Origin: Paenibacillus athensensis
GTDB lineage: Bacteria; Bacillota; Bacilli; Paenibacillales; NBRC-103111
Assembly: GCF_004514475.2 (NCBI RefSeq)
Contig: NZ_MYFO02000003.1
Coordinates: 124,001 to 188,000 of the forward strand
Direction of reading: 5' to 3'
Length of the DNA: 64,000 bases
Shown here piece after piece: positions 44,664-54,570 of the stretch. Made by a program: the position numbers and the translations under genes. How positions within the stretch are numbered: the first letter of the stretch is position 1; the number at the start of each line of letters is the position of its first letter. The notes beneath the pieces are model-generated. The model did not search any database and was not told where the DNA came from. It saw only the letters and a list, made by a program, of their open reading frames with translations.

Positions 44664-47360
44664 ATGATTCATGATTTATTGGCGAATTTCGCCTTGTTGA
44701 TGTCGGGATTTTTTGCCGCCACGTTCTGGCTGCGAAACCGAAGCGCATTTGCCCCCGCAACCCTGTGGATGAAACTCGGCACGGGCTTGGCGAACGGCTG
44801 CCTTGGGCTTCTGCTGATGCTGTTCAGCGTGCATATCAACGGAACGTTGGTGGATTTGCGGCAGGTTGCCGTCATCGCGTCTGCTTACTTTGGCGGGATC
44901 TACGCGGCGTTGACGACGGCGCTGATTGTGGCGGTCGGACGGATCGCTTTGTTCGGCGGCGTGAATGCGGCTTCTGTGACGGCTTCGCTCGGGGTACTGG
45001 CTCTTGCGCTGGGAGCGGGCTGGATTTGCACAAATATTACGTCCTATTGGCGGCGTTGGGGATATAGCTGGCTTTGGATGCTGACGGTAAACTGTCTGAC
45101 CTCGGCTTATTTGCTAGGCGCCAGTTTTCTGAAATCGTTACCAGTCTACGCGACGATCGCTACGGCAGCGCTGCTGGTAACGGCCAGTGTGTTGTATGTG
45201 CTCGGCCAAGCGAGGGAAAAGTCGCAGCTCAACGATGTGCTGATCTCATTAACGAAGAGATTTAATAAAATGGATACTGCCTTTAGCATTTATGACGCGA
45301 CACTGCAGCAGATGGGCGTGCTGTTCAATGTTCAGTTGGGCTCGGTCATTGTGATCGATCACCAGCGCTTCCGGTTGCTGTCTGTCATGAACGGCGGACT
45401 GACCAAGCGGGAAAACCGCGAGATCAGCTTGCAGGATATGGAGGTGCTGGCTACGGCGCAGCGCGGCGAGACGGTGCTGTTCCCCGATTGGTCCAAAAAA
45501 CGTCCGCGCGGCAACGTAGACGAGGTTGTCTATCAGACGAAGAGCGTGCGGTCATCCTTGCATGTACCGTTTGAGTACAAGGGCCGGGTCATTGCGATGC
45601 TGAGCCTGGGCGCTTCAATGCCGGGATATTTTGACGAAAAAAAAGCCGCTGCGGTCCAGATGCTCGTGCCGCTGGTTTCGCTCGCGATGGCGCTCAAGGA
45701 AGCGGAGGGCAAGTTCTCATCGATTATCGATTCTTCGCACGATGCGATCGTGCTGGCCGATGATGACGACCGGATTGTGCTCTGGAGCAAGGGGGCGCAT
45801 GCGATGTTCGGCTATACGGAAGAGGAAGTGCTGGGGCGCAACGTCGATCTGATTATTCCGCTCGAGCAGCGTGACGAATATTTGCGGGGGCTGGAGCGCT
45901 TGCGGGCCAGCGGCGAGCTGCAATTGGCCAGCCGCACGGTGGAGATGCAGGGCTTGCGTAAAAACGGAGGCGTCTTCCCGCTGGAGATGTCGCTAAATAC
46001 ATGGAATACCGGCGGACAGCAGTATTTCAGCGGTATTTTGCGCGATATTTCCGAGCGGCGCGAGACGGAGCAATTCATTTTGGCGCTCAAGCAGGAGCTG
46101 GCCGATACGCTGCATAATCAGCAAGGCATCGTGCTGAAATATAAGAAGCGCGAGGAAGGCTATGTTGTTACGATGGTCGAGGGGCAGCTGGCCCAGCAGT
46201 TCAAGATGACCGACGGCCGGGCGGTTGGACGCCCGATTCGCGAGCTCGTGCCGCCGGAATCGTATCCGACGATTCAGGAGCATTATGAGCGCGCTTGGCT
46301 GGGCGAAACGCTGCAGTTTGATAGCCGGATCGGCGAATATACGCTGCTCACGGCGTTAAGTCCGGTCGTTGTCGACGGCGTTGTGACCGAGGTCGTCGCT
46401 ACAGCCAGCGACATTACGGCGCGTGTGAAGGTGGAAGCGGAGCTGCAGGAAAGCGAGGACCGCTACAGACGGCTGATGGAGCTGCTGCCGGACGGCTTCT
46501 TTATTCATAGCGGCGGCAAGGTGGTGCTGGCGAATCCCGAAGCGGCGAGTCTGCTTGGCGCGGCCGGTGTGGAGGAACTGATTGGCTGTACGCTGGGGCA
46601 GATTATTCATGCCGATTCATTGGCTGCCGATCTGGAGCAGGCGGCTTACATGTATGAGCATAAGGCGAGCCTGCCGCCTTCCGATCGCACGTATGTCAGG
46701 CTGGACGGCAAGCTGATCCAGGTCGAGGCGTCTTCGACCTGGATGTCCTATCAGGGCAAGCCGGCGATTATGATTGTCTTCCGCGACATTACCAGCCGCA
46801 AGCAAGCCGAGCTGCAGATGCGGCAGGCTAACGAGATGCTCAAGCGCCTGTCGTCGCTGGACGGCTTGACTGGCATTCCGAATCGCCGCAGCTTCGAGGA
46901 GCAGTTTGCCCGCTTGTGGTCGGAGGCGCACAAGGAGCGTTCGCCGCTGTCGCTGCTGCTGCTGGATATCGACTGCTTCAAGGCGTATAACGATTCGTAC
47001 GGCCATCAGCAGGGCGATGCGTGCTTGCGGCAGGTAGCGTTCAAGCTCGCCGAGCTCGGCGCGGAGCGCGATGCGTTCGTAGCCCGCTACGGGGGCGAGG
47101 AGTTCGTCTGCTTGCTGCCGGGCGCCGAGGAGTTGGAAGCGGAGTTGTTTGCCGAGGAGGTGTGCGAGGCGGTGCGCAGTCTGGACATCGTGCACGCCTT
47201 CTCCGTGGTCGATCGGCACGTGACGGTAAGCGTTGGCGGGACGACGCTGGAGAACCACGGAGAGATCCATCCGCGCGATCTGGTGGAGGCTGCCGACAAA
47301 GCACTGTACCGCGCCAAGGAGACGGGACGCAATCGCGTCGTACTGCTGCGGGAGGATTAA
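44664..47360 (+). CDS. Membrane diguanylate cyclase (5TM-GAF-PAS-GGDEF)
   Basis: 898 residues; SD AGGGGG. N-terminus of five or six helices (about 3-185) of the 5TM receptor type seen in LytS-like sensors, GAF (about 200-345), PAS domains (about 350-470, 480-590 and 595-715; 'IDSSHDAIVLADDDDRIVLWSKGA'), and GGDEF (about 725-895). The active loop is GGEEF (810-814), consistent with making cyclic-di-GMP. The RxxD product-inhibition site expected just before it is not there ('ERDA'). It likely converts an extracellular or redox/ligand signal into c-di-GMP for motility or biofilm control. Confidence 0.92.
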   Translation: MIHDLLANFALLMSGFFAATFWLRNRSAFAPATLWMKLGTGLANGCLGLLLMLFSVHINGTLVDLRQVAVIASAYFGGIYAALTTALIVAVGRIALFGGVNAASVTASLGVLALALGAGWICTNITSYWRRWGYSWLWMLTVNCLTSAYLLGASFLKSLPVYATIATAALLVTASVLYVLGQAREKSQLNDVLISLTKRFNKMDTAFSIYDATLQQMGVLFNVQLGSVIVIDHQRFRLLSVMNGGLTKRENREISLQDMEVLATAQRGETVLFPDWSKKRPRGNVDEVVYQTKSVRSSLHVPFEYKGRVIAMLSLGASMPGYFDEKKAAAVQMLVPLVSLAMALKEAEGKFSSIIDSSHDAIVLADDDDRIVLWSKGAHAMFGYTEEEVLGRNVDLIIPLEQRDEYLRGLERLRASGELQLASRTVEMQGLRKNGGVFPLEMSLNTWNTGGQQYFSGILRDISERRETEQFILALKQELADTLHNQQGIVLKYKKREEGYVVTMVEGQLAQQFKMTDGRAVGRPIRELVPPESYPTIQEHYERAWLGETLQFDSRIGEYTLLTALSPVVVDGVVTEVVATASDITARVKVEAELQESEDRYRRLMELLPDGFFIHSGGKVVLANPEAASLLGAAGVEELIGCTLGQIIHADSLAADLEQAAYMYEHKASLPPSDRTYVRLDGKLIQVEASSTWMSYQGKPAIMIVFRDITSRKQAELQMRQANEMLKRLSSLDGLTGIPNRRSFEEQFARLWSEAHKERSPLSLLLLDIDCFKAYNDSYGHQQGDACLRQVAFKLAELGAERDAFVARYGGEEFVCLLPGAEELEAELFAEEVCEAVRSLDIVHAFSVVDRHVTVSVGGTTLENHGEIHPRDLVEAADKALYRAKETGRNRVVLLRED

Positions 47361-47413
47361 GCGCGGCGCAAAAGGGCTGTCCCGAAAGGGATGGCATAAT
47401 AAGGAACAACCCC

Positions 47414-47463
47414 AAAATGACCCCAAAATCCACAGTTATGTGGAAAGAGGGGTCATTTTTTTA
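47414..47463. terminator. Strong bidirectional terminator
   Basis: AAAATGACCCC (47414-47424) pairs with GGGGTCATTTT (47449-47459). Inner hairpin TCCACA/TGTGGA. Flanked by A- and T-runs. It separates the convergent GGDEF and kinase genes. Confidence 0.9.
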
Positions 47464-47564
47464 GGGGCATTTTGCTACTGCAAGTGGGACTCGAAAAATC
47501 ACAAATTGACATTTCGGCCAGCCCCTTGCTGGCGGAACCGACCGCCGGGCTCTGCGCGGGAGCG

Positions 47565-49556
47565 CTACGAAACGGGGATGTGGATGGACAGCAGCCAGCC
47601 CCGTCCGTTCGCTCCTGCGCCGAGGCGCATCGTTCCGCCGAGCTGCCGCACGCGCTCCTGCATGGACTGCAGGCCAAAGCCGGCAGGGACGGGCGTGTAT
47701 GGCCGCCCGTCGTTCCACAGCTCCAGCAGCAGCACGCCGTCTCCGCCGTGCAGACCGAGCTGGAAGCGGGTGCTGCGGCCGTGCCGGATACCGTTAGTCA
47801 GTCCTTCCTTGAGCGCGTGGTAGAGCACTTTCTTTTGCATCGTCGTCAGCGGCGGCAGCGGGTCAAGCGCGCAATCGATGGCGACACCGGCCGCTTGCTC
47901 GGTCTCTTCGACGAGCTGGGCGACGGCGGCTTCCAGCATGAAGTCCGTGCCCTGCCGCTTCATCATGCGCACGGATTCGCGAATGTCGTCGAGCCCCTTG
48001 CGGACGAGGCTTTGCGACAGCTCCAGCTTGTCGAGGCCGCGCTGGTCATTGCGGACGAGCAGCATTTTGGCCGCTTCGAGCTGAACGATCGAGGCTGTGA
48101 GCGTATGTCCGACGTGATCGTGAATGTCCTGCGAGATGCGGTTGCGCTCCTCCAGCACGGACAGCTCGGCCCACGTCTCGGCGGCTTCGCGTACGGAATC
48201 CTTGAGCTTGAGCGTTGCCAGCTCCAGCTCGGCCGTCCGCTCCTGCACGCGCTGCTCCAGCTCGACGGAGAAGGCGCGCAGCTGCTCGTTGATGCCGCGC
48301 AGGCGCGCCAGCACCACCATACCGAGGCAGAGCACAAAGCTGAGTACGCCCAGCGAAGTCGTCTGATCGATCCAGTAGAAGTACCACACGGGAGCGATCG
48401 GGAATACGGCTGCGCCCAGGCCGGGAAAAAGCGTAAACGCGTAATGCGTAGAGATGCCGGCGACGAGTCCGACCAGTCCGAGCGCGAGCCAGCGCGCTTC
48501 TTCATCCCGGCGCTGCCGGAAGCGTCGCAGCATCGGTGCGGAGAGCGCCGGAACGAAAAACAGCAGCGCAAAGGCGTAGATGTAGAGCGAGCGTTCAAAA
48601 AGCCGCGGACTGAACACAGCCAGCGCCAGACAGGCGGCGATCAGCACCAGCAGCGCGTAGCGGATGCGGCGAAAGCGCACCCGCGTTTCCGGCTCGGACA
48701 GCCGTTCGAAGATGCCGGTCACCGCCAGCATGCCGATGGGCACGCAAATGCTGTAGTAGTAGGCGAACTGCGGCGCTGCGAAAAAAATTTTGTAGAGCGA
48801 GGTCAATACCATACACGGATACGCGCAGCATAACGACAGAATGGCGAAATACAGGTAAAGCGAATCGCGGCTGTACAGTAAAAACGCGCTGATTCCCGCC
48901 AGACCGAGGAAGATGAAGCAGGTCGTGATGACCAGCTTGTTCGTATCCTGACGGAGCATCTGCGTGATGTAATGCCGCCCTTCGTTGATGCTCATGTAGC
49001 CGGGAGACAGCCCCGGCCGCTCGGGCAGCACGTGCAGAAGCAGCGTATGCCCGCCGGACTGCTGGGGCAGCTCGACCAGATGCCAGTCCAGAAACGACAG
49101 CACGCGCTTTTGCGAGCCATCCATGTTGTAGGAGGCCAGCGGTGCGTTGTCTACATAGACGGCGTATTGTTTCAGCTCCACGATGTAGAGCACCGGGTCG
49201 CGCATGGCGTTTATGTTGTCGGGCAGCGGCCGGCGCAGCCAGAAGCCGGATGGTGCGCTGCGCTCCTGCTGAGCGCTGTTTTGAAGCTGCGGAAGCGGCT
49301 GCCAGCCGGCCTCTGGTCCGGGCGTGCCGGTCTGCGGGTCGAGCCGAACGTCGCCGAACGCCGCTTCCCAGCCGGCCGCATCGGCTAGCCGCAGCGAGTT
49401 CAGTCCGCTGACCTCGCCAAGTCCGCCGTTGACGACGGCGGTTAAGCCGGTAAAGCCGCCGAGCAGGAGCAGCAGTAGCGCAAGGTGCCCCCCATACGAG
49501 CGGAAGCCGCGCTTGAGACGGGCGAGCATGGCAACGGCGGCCAGCCGCGGCTTCAT
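47565..49556 (-). CDS. 7TM sensor histidine kinase (7TMR-DISM, HisKA_3/DesK type)
   Basis: 663 residues. TM1 (about 20-42); an extracellular beta domain (about 55-190, 7TMR-DISM extracellular type, 'GFWLRRPLPDN'); seven helices (about 205-405); a coiled coil (about 410-465); HisKA_3 with H479 in 'ISQDIHDHVGHTLT'; and HATPase_c (about 565-660; 'KEGLTNGIRHG', 'GFGLQSMQERV'). The start at 49556 was chosen because its ATG overlaps the regulator stop (ATGA) and GGAGGG is in place upstream. The second gene of a two-gene operon, it is the partner of the NarL-type regulator. Confidence 0.93.
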   Translation of the reverse strand: MKPRLAAVAMLARLKRGFRSYGGHLALLLLLLGGFTGLTAVVNGGLGEVSGLNSLRLADAAGWEAAFGDVRLDPQTGTPGPEAGWQPLPQLQNSAQQERSAPSGFWLRRPLPDNINAMRDPVLYIVELKQYAVYVDNAPLASYNMDGSQKRVLSFLDWHLVELPQQSGGHTLLLHVLPERPGLSPGYMSINEGRHYITQMLRQDTNKLVITTCFIFLGLAGISAFLLYSRDSLYLYFAILSLCCAYPCMVLTSLYKIFFAAPQFAYYYSICVPIGMLAVTGIFERLSEPETRVRFRRIRYALLVLIAACLALAVFSPRLFERSLYIYAFALLFFVPALSAPMLRRFRQRRDEEARWLALGLVGLVAGISTHYAFTLFPGLGAAVFPIAPVWYFYWIDQTTSLGVLSFVLCLGMVVLARLRGINEQLRAFSVELEQRVQERTAELELATLKLKDSVREAAETWAELSVLEERNRISQDIHDHVGHTLTASIVQLEAAKMLLVRNDQRGLDKLELSQSLVRKGLDDIRESVRMMKRQGTDFMLEAAVAQLVEETEQAAGVAIDCALDPLPPLTTMQKKVLYHALKEGLTNGIRHGRSTRFQLGLHGGDGVLLLELWNDGRPYTPVPAGFGLQSMQERVRQLGGTMRLGAGANGRGWLLSIHIPVS

Positions 49557-50221
49557 GGCGAGCCCTCCAGCCATGTTTTCAGCGTCATCATGGCAACGGT
49601 GCGGTCATTCGTACCGAGCTTGCTATAGATGGAGCTGACGTAGTTTTTGATCGTCCCTTCGCTCATGAACAGCTGGGCGGCAATTTCCCGGTTGGTCTTG
49701 CCATCGGCCAGACAGGTTGCGATTTCCTGCTCCTTTTCGGACAGGCGCAGGTCTCTGGCCTTGAGGCGCGCCGAGCCGAGCACGCTGTTCATGGCGACAG
49801 ACGCAGTATGCAGGCGCGAAGCCAGCTTTGCCGCAATCATCGAAGGCAGCAGGAACTGCCCGTTCACGGCGTCGCGAATCGCTTGAGCCAGCTTGTCGCC
49901 CGGAATATCCTTCAGCAAAAAGCCGGTTGCGCCTCCGGCCAACGCTTCAATAATGTAGTCGTCGTCCGCGAACGTCGTCAGCATCAGGACCAGCGTTTCC
50001 GGCAGGGTTGCCCGGAGCCGCCGCGTACATTCAATGCCGTTCATGACCGGCATTTCGATATCCATCAGCACGAGCGCCGGCCGCAGCGCTTCGGCGAGCT
50101 GAAGCGCTTCCGCGCCGTCTTTGGCCATGCCGATTACCTCAATATCCTCTTGCAAGCTTAATATCGTTTGCAGTCCGTCTCTCATTAAAGTCTGATCGTC
50201 GGCAATCAAAATTCGGATCAC
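49553..50221 (-). CDS. NarL/LuxR-family response regulator
   Basis: 222 residues. Receiver with acidic pair D8-D9 ('LIADDQ'), phosphoacceptor D54 ('LVLMDIEMPVM') and Lys in 'FLLKDIPGD'. C-terminal LuxR helix-turn-helix ('LSEKEQEIATCLADGKTNREIAAQLFMSEGTIKNYVSSIYSKL'). Partner of the 7TM kinase. The gene lies back to back with the GH44 gene, so the 240-bp region between them could include its target, but no inverted repeat there is convincing. Confidence 0.94.
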   Translation of the reverse strand: MIRILIADDQTLMRDGLQTILSLQEDIEVIGMAKDGAEALQLAEALRPALVLMDIEMPVMNGIECTRRLRATLPETLVLMLTTFADDDYIIEALAGGATGFLLKDIPGDKLAQAIRDAVNGQFLLPSMIAAKLASRLHTASVAMNSVLGSARLKARDLRLSEKEQEIATCLADGKTNREIAAQLFMSEGTIKNYVSSIYSKLGTNDRTVAMMTLKTWLEGSP

Positions 50222-50462
50222 GTTATCGACTCCCCGTTTGGCTGTTATGGCCTAAGTATACCGCTGAGAGTGGCTGCTTCACAATGCGTTCGGCGGTTCG
50301 AGAAGGCGGTTATGACCTGTCATGACCAAGATGATGACCGTGTCACGCCATTAATGGTCCCCAAGTCCGTTCAATCGAAATTCGACAACTTCGATAATAG
50401 CTATAGGGCGAGTTTTCCGCGGGGAAACAATCGCCCGGAACGATTTTACGGGAGGGATAGCA

Positions 50463-53400
50463 GTGAAACGAAAATCATGGATAACGGGCGCGGCAGCGGC
50501 TTTGCTCGTGTCGGGCTTGCTGCCGTGGGCGCAGCAAGGACCGACGGCGGCGGCGGCGGAGCGTCTGGCCGTATACGACGATGCTTTGCAGAACAACTTC
50601 TCCGACTACAGTTGGGCGGCGCACAATATGGCGCAAACCGCCGTGGTGCATAGCGGCGCGAACGCCGTTGAATGGACGCCTGACGGCGATGCGGCGCTGT
50701 ACTTTTATAAGGACCGGATTGTCAGCACCAACGATTACCCTGTGCTCGAGCTGTGGGTGAACGGTGGAACGGCGGGCGGCCAACAGGTACAGCTGGGCTT
50801 CCATTCCGGCGGTCAGCGCGTGGCGACGGTGGATCTGGCGCAGCAGCTTCCGGGAGGTACGGTGCCGGCGAACAGTTGGACGAAGGTAGATGTTGATCTG
50901 GGCGCGTTGAATATTCCGTATCACATTTTTGATGGAATTATGATTCAAGGAACGACTTCAGGCGCACAGTCGACATTATATCTCGATGATATCGCCTTGG
51001 TGCCGGGCGAGCAGCCGGAGCCGACGGCCCAGCCTAGCGGTACGCCAACGCCGACTGCCGAGCCGACGGGCGAGCCGGAGCCGACGCCAACACCGACGGA
51101 AGCACCGGGACAAGAGGGGCCTGAGCTGATCGTGTTCGACGATGCGCTGCATTCGCCGTTCCGCGATTACAGCTGGGCGCAGCACGACGTGACCGAAAGC
51201 GGCACGGTGCATGACGGTACAGCTTCGATTCGCATGAATCCGAGCAACGAAGCCGGACTTTATTTGTACAAGGAAAACGGCCCGGTGCTTGTCAAGGAAT
51301 ATGAAACGCTGGAGTTCTGGGTGAACGGCGGCGCTGCAGGCGGCCAGGACCTGAAGCTGAAATTTAACGCCGGAGGCGGCACGATTGGCGAGGTGCCGGT
51401 CGACAGTCTGATCGAAGGCGGCATTCCGGCCGGAGAGTGGGCCAAGGTTTCTGTATTTTTGCCCGATTTGAAGCTGCCGGGCGGACTGTTCGATGCGATT
51501 TTGCTGCAAGGCGGCAGCGGGGAGCAGGCGGAACTGTATCTCGACGATATGCGTATCTTGCCGAAATACGTTGCGCCGCCGGTTATGACGGAGGTCGTGC
51601 TGTCGCAATATCAGCTGGTGCTGACGGGCGGCGATACAGCGGCGCTGCAGTTGACCGCCAACTACAATAACGGCTCGTCGGCCGATGCGTCTGCCGAAGC
51701 GGTATGGACGTCCAACGCGCCGAACGTGGTTAGCGTAGGCGCCGGAGGCGCATTGGAGGCGCAGGGCAACGGCATTGCCAAGATTACTGCGACGGTGAAC
51801 GGTCTGTCGACTTCGGCGTATGTGCAGGTGACGGACATCTTCGCCAGCCGCTTGTACACCGATTCTCTGGAGCCGGGTTATACCGATTGGAGCTGGGGCA
51901 CGCGCGAGCTGGAAAGTGACGAACAGGCGTATTCCGGCAGCCATTCGGTGAAATTCGCAGCCAAGGGCTATGAGGGCGTATGGTTCCATAAGGACGGCGA
52001 GCCGTTCTCGACGCTGCAAACATACGGCGTGCGTTTGCACGTGCTCGGCGGGGGAGCCGGTGGCCAGAAGCTCAAGCTCGTGCTGCAGGACGGCCGCGGC
52101 TCGGCTGGCGATATCGAGCTGGATCCGTACCTGCCTGCAGGGGGATTGCCAGCCGGCCAGTGGGTCGAAGCGACAGTGAAGCTGGCGGATCTGGGCATCA
52201 GCACGCCGAGCTTTGACGGTATCGTCATTCAGGCGTGGGGCGAGCAGAATCAGGGCAGCGTTTATTTTGACGATATTGAGATTTTGCAAAACAGCGATGT
52301 CATTGCTTTGCCGGACCCGGAGCTGCCGCAGGTGGACGTGGCGATCGACCAGGCGGCCGGACGCCGCACGGTCAATCCCGACATTTTTGGCGTCAACTTT
52401 GAGGATCAACCGAGCGAAAACGCTTCGGAACTGATTTTCCCGTTCAAGCGCTGGGGCGGCAACCAGATGACGCGTTATAACTGGGAGCTGGATACGACCA
52501 ACCGCGGCTCGGACTGGTACTTCCTGAACATTCCTTACGATACCGGCGTGCCGGGGAAATCGTTGTCCGATCAGTTTATCGAGAGCGCTCAAGCGACGCA
52601 AACAAAGGTGCTGATGCAGGTGCCAACGATTGGCTGGACGCCAAAAAGCCGCGATATTTCGTGGAGCTTCTCCATCGACAAATACGGTCCGCAAGCCGGC
52701 AACGAATGCGATTATCACGAAGCCTGGTGCCGAGCCGACGCGGGCAACGGTCAGCTGCCGAACAATGGCGGGCATGTAACCGGCAACGATCCGACGGATA
52801 CGTCGAAGCAGGTTGGACCGGAATTTATCGGCCGTTGGGTCGATGATATGAAAAACAAATTTAACGGCTATGTCCACAACTATGCGCTTGATAACGAGCC
52901 TGCGTTGTGGGGATACGCGCATTGGGATGTTCATCCGCAGATGACGTCCTATGATGAGATCTGGAATTATACCGTTGATTACGGAACGGCGATTAAAGCG
53001 AAGGACCCGCAAGCCAACATTTTCGGTCCGGTTTCCTGGGGCTGGTGCGAATATTTCTATTCGGCCAAAGACGGCTGCTCGGGCGGCGACGATATGAGCA
53101 GTCATGACGGCAAGCCGTTCCTGGAATGGTATTTGAGCAAGGTTCATGAATACGAGCAGCAGCATCAGCAGCGACTTGTCGATGTTCTCGATATTCACTA
53201 CTACCCTGCGGAAAACAATGTCCCGTTCTCCAGCGACGAATCGCCGGGGATGACAAAACGCCGCTTCAATTCGCTCAAGTCACTGTACGATCCGAACTTC
53301 CAAGACCCGTCCTCGTGGATTCAAGAGCCGGTATACCTGATTCCGCGGATGCGCGACATCATCGCACGCAATGCGCCGGAGACGAAGCTGGCCATTACCG

Positions 53401-53858
53401 AATATAATTTTGGCGACGGCGCAGGTATCGGCAGCGGACTGACGCAAGCCGAAGCGCTGGCGATCTTTGCCCGCGAGGGCGTTGACGCCGCGACCCGTTG
53501 GGGCGCGCTGATTGCCGACACCCCGCTCGAGGATGCGTTCAAGCTTTATCTCAACTACGACGGTCAAGGCTCGAAAATTACCGGCGACATCGTGCAAACG
53601 ACAAGCTCAAATCGCGATGCCGTTGGCGCCTACACAGTGGTTTCGCCGGATGGCAAAACGTATGTCCTGCTGTTCAACAAGGACACATCGCCGCGTACCG
53701 CGAAGGTGACTGCCGCCAGCGGCTTGACCGGCCAAGCGTCGCTGTTCCGCTTTACGGCCAAACAGCGCCTGCAGGCTGCAGGTCAGCAGCAGGTGGAAGA
53801 CGGCGAAATGTCGGTACGCCTGCCAGGTCGTTCGGCTACGCTTGTGGTCATCGAATAG
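50463..53858 (+). CDS. GH44 endoglucanase/xyloglucanase with three CBM-like modules
   Basis: 1131 residues from a GTG with SD GGGAGGG. Signal peptide about 1-34. Two related beta-sandwich modules (about 35-185 and 222-370) of the 'VYDDALQNNFSDYSWA ... LELWVNGGTAGGQQVQL' type are joined by a Pro/Thr/Glu linker. Then come a Big_2 Ig domain (about 375-455), a third such module (about 458-610), the GH44 barrel (about 620-1030) with acid/base E812 in 'ALDNEPALW' and nucleophile E980 in 'AITEYNFGDG', and a C-terminal beta domain. It should cut beta-1,4-glucan or xyloglucan outside the cell. No SLH or sortase anchor, so it is probably released. Confidence 0.93.
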   Translation: MKRKSWITGAAAALLVSGLLPWAQQGPTAAAAERLAVYDDALQNNFSDYSWAAHNMAQTAVVHSGANAVEWTPDGDAALYFYKDRIVSTNDYPVLELWVNGGTAGGQQVQLGFHSGGQRVATVDLAQQLPGGTVPANSWTKVDVDLGALNIPYHIFDGIMIQGTTSGAQSTLYLDDIALVPGEQPEPTAQPSGTPTPTAEPTGEPEPTPTPTEAPGQEGPELIVFDDALHSPFRDYSWAQHDVTESGTVHDGTASIRMNPSNEAGLYLYKENGPVLVKEYETLEFWVNGGAAGGQDLKLKFNAGGGTIGEVPVDSLIEGGIPAGEWAKVSVFLPDLKLPGGLFDAILLQGGSGEQAELYLDDMRILPKYVAPPVMTEVVLSQYQLVLTGGDTAALQLTANYNNGSSADASAEAVWTSNAPNVVSVGAGGALEAQGNGIAKITATVNGLSTSAYVQVTDIFASRLYTDSLEPGYTDWSWGTRELESDEQAYSGSHSVKFAAKGYEGVWFHKDGEPFSTLQTYGVRLHVLGGGAGGQKLKLVLQDGRGSAGDIELDPYLPAGGLPAGQWVEATVKLADLGISTPSFDGIVIQAWGEQNQGSVYFDDIEILQNSDVIALPDPELPQVDVAIDQAAGRRTVNPDIFGVNFEDQPSENASELIFPFKRWGGNQMTRYNWELDTTNRGSDWYFLNIPYDTGVPGKSLSDQFIESAQATQTKVLMQVPTIGWTPKSRDISWSFSIDKYGPQAGNECDYHEAWCRADAGNGQLPNNGGHVTGNDPTDTSKQVGPEFIGRWVDDMKNKFNGYVHNYALDNEPALWGYAHWDVHPQMTSYDEIWNYTVDYGTAIKAKDPQANIFGPVSWGWCEYFYSAKDGCSGGDDMSSHDGKPFLEWYLSKVHEYEQQHQQRLVDVLDIHYYPAENNVPFSSDESPGMTKRRFNSLKSLYDPNFQDPSSWIQEPVYLIPRMRDIIARNAPETKLAITEYNFGDGAGIGSGLTQAEALAIFAREGVDAATRWGALIADTPLEDAFKLYLNYDGQGSKITGDIVQTTSSNRDAVGAYTVVSPDGKTYVLLFNKDTSPRTAKVTAASGLTGQASLFRFTAKQRLQAAGQQQVEDGEMSVRLPGRSATLVVIE

Positions 53859-53969
53859 GCTGGCCATACGTTTGAATCCCCGCTTTATTTGGCTCCGTAT
53901 CCAGCAACAGAAGGGATGCTGTGAGCTTGTCCCCGCCAGAACCTGACGTTCGAGGAAAGCTGACCCTGA

Positions 53970-54001
53970 CACCGCGCCTGCGGTGGGGGCGGCTTTTTTT
54001 C
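53970..54001 (+). terminator. Probable terminator after the GH44 gene
   Basis: CCGCGCC can pair with GGGGCGG (one mismatch), followed by CTTTTTTT. Confidence 0.55.
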
Positions 54002-54030
54002 TTTATGCAGCAGCGATGTGAATAAAATGA

Positions 54031-54058
54031 ACATACTGGGACATATTGGGAGTATAGT
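54031..54058 (+). promoter_or_regulatory. 10-bp tandem repeat beside a -10 box
   Basis: ACATACTGGG and ACATATTGGG stand head to tail (54031-54050), directly followed by AGTATAGT (TATAGT at 54053-54058). No -35 is visible at the normal distance, so the repeats could be an activator site. Confidence 0.4.
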
Positions 54059-54081
54059 CGGATGTAAAGGGCGGAACGATC

Positions 54082-54570
54082 TTGATTATCAATAGAATTG
54101 TTTTGGCGGCCGCCTGGCTGGCGGCTCTGACGATACTGGTGGTGGCGTACCGCCGCGGCCGGCTGCCGGAAGCGCTGATCCAGCTGATGGCTACTCAGGT
54201 GCTGACGTGGACGCTTAGCCTGATTTTTGTCAATTTCCACTTTATGTCGTGTCCGGTGCGCGAGTTTCCGCGGGCGACGGATAGCAACTTTACGTTCAAT
54301 TATATGTTTTATCCATCGATCAACGTTCTGTTTAGTCTATTTTATCCGCGAATTCAAGCTTGGCTGCCCAAGCTTGCTTATCATGTGCTGTTTTCGCTGG
54401 GGATGTTTGCTTTTTCCTGTGCGGTTGAGCGGCATACGGAGCTGCTGCAATACGGGAGCATGCATGGGTTAATGCGCATTCTTGTGTTCTGGCTGGGCCT
54501 GAATGCGACGCGCCTCTATGGCGACTGGTTTTTCAAACCAGGCTGGCTTCAAAGCGGTAAGACGGCATGA
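54082..54570 (+). CDS. CBO0543-like membrane protein 1
   Basis: 162 residues from a TTG (SD AAAGGG). Five hydrophobic segments (about 5-22, 30-52, 70-86, 93-113, 127-145). The topology and motifs ('CPVREFPRATDSNFTFNYMFYPSINVLFSLFYP') match small four- to five-helix proteins annotated as CBO0543 family in spore-formers. Function unknown. Its stop overlaps the start of a paralogous gene, so the two are likely translated together and may form a complex. Confidence 0.75.
   Translation: MIINRIVLAAAWLAALTILVVAYRRGRLPEALIQLMATQVLTWTLSLIFVNFHFMSCPVREFPRATDSNFTFNYMFYPSINVLFSLFYPRIQAWLPKLAYHVLFSLGMFAFSCAVERHTELLQYGSMHGLMRILVFWLGLNATRLYGDWFFKPGWLQSGKTA

Noticed and set aside
50976-53198. Minus-strand open frame of 740 codons
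   Set aside because: Antisense of the GH44 gene; Arg/His/Ile-rich composition without domains.
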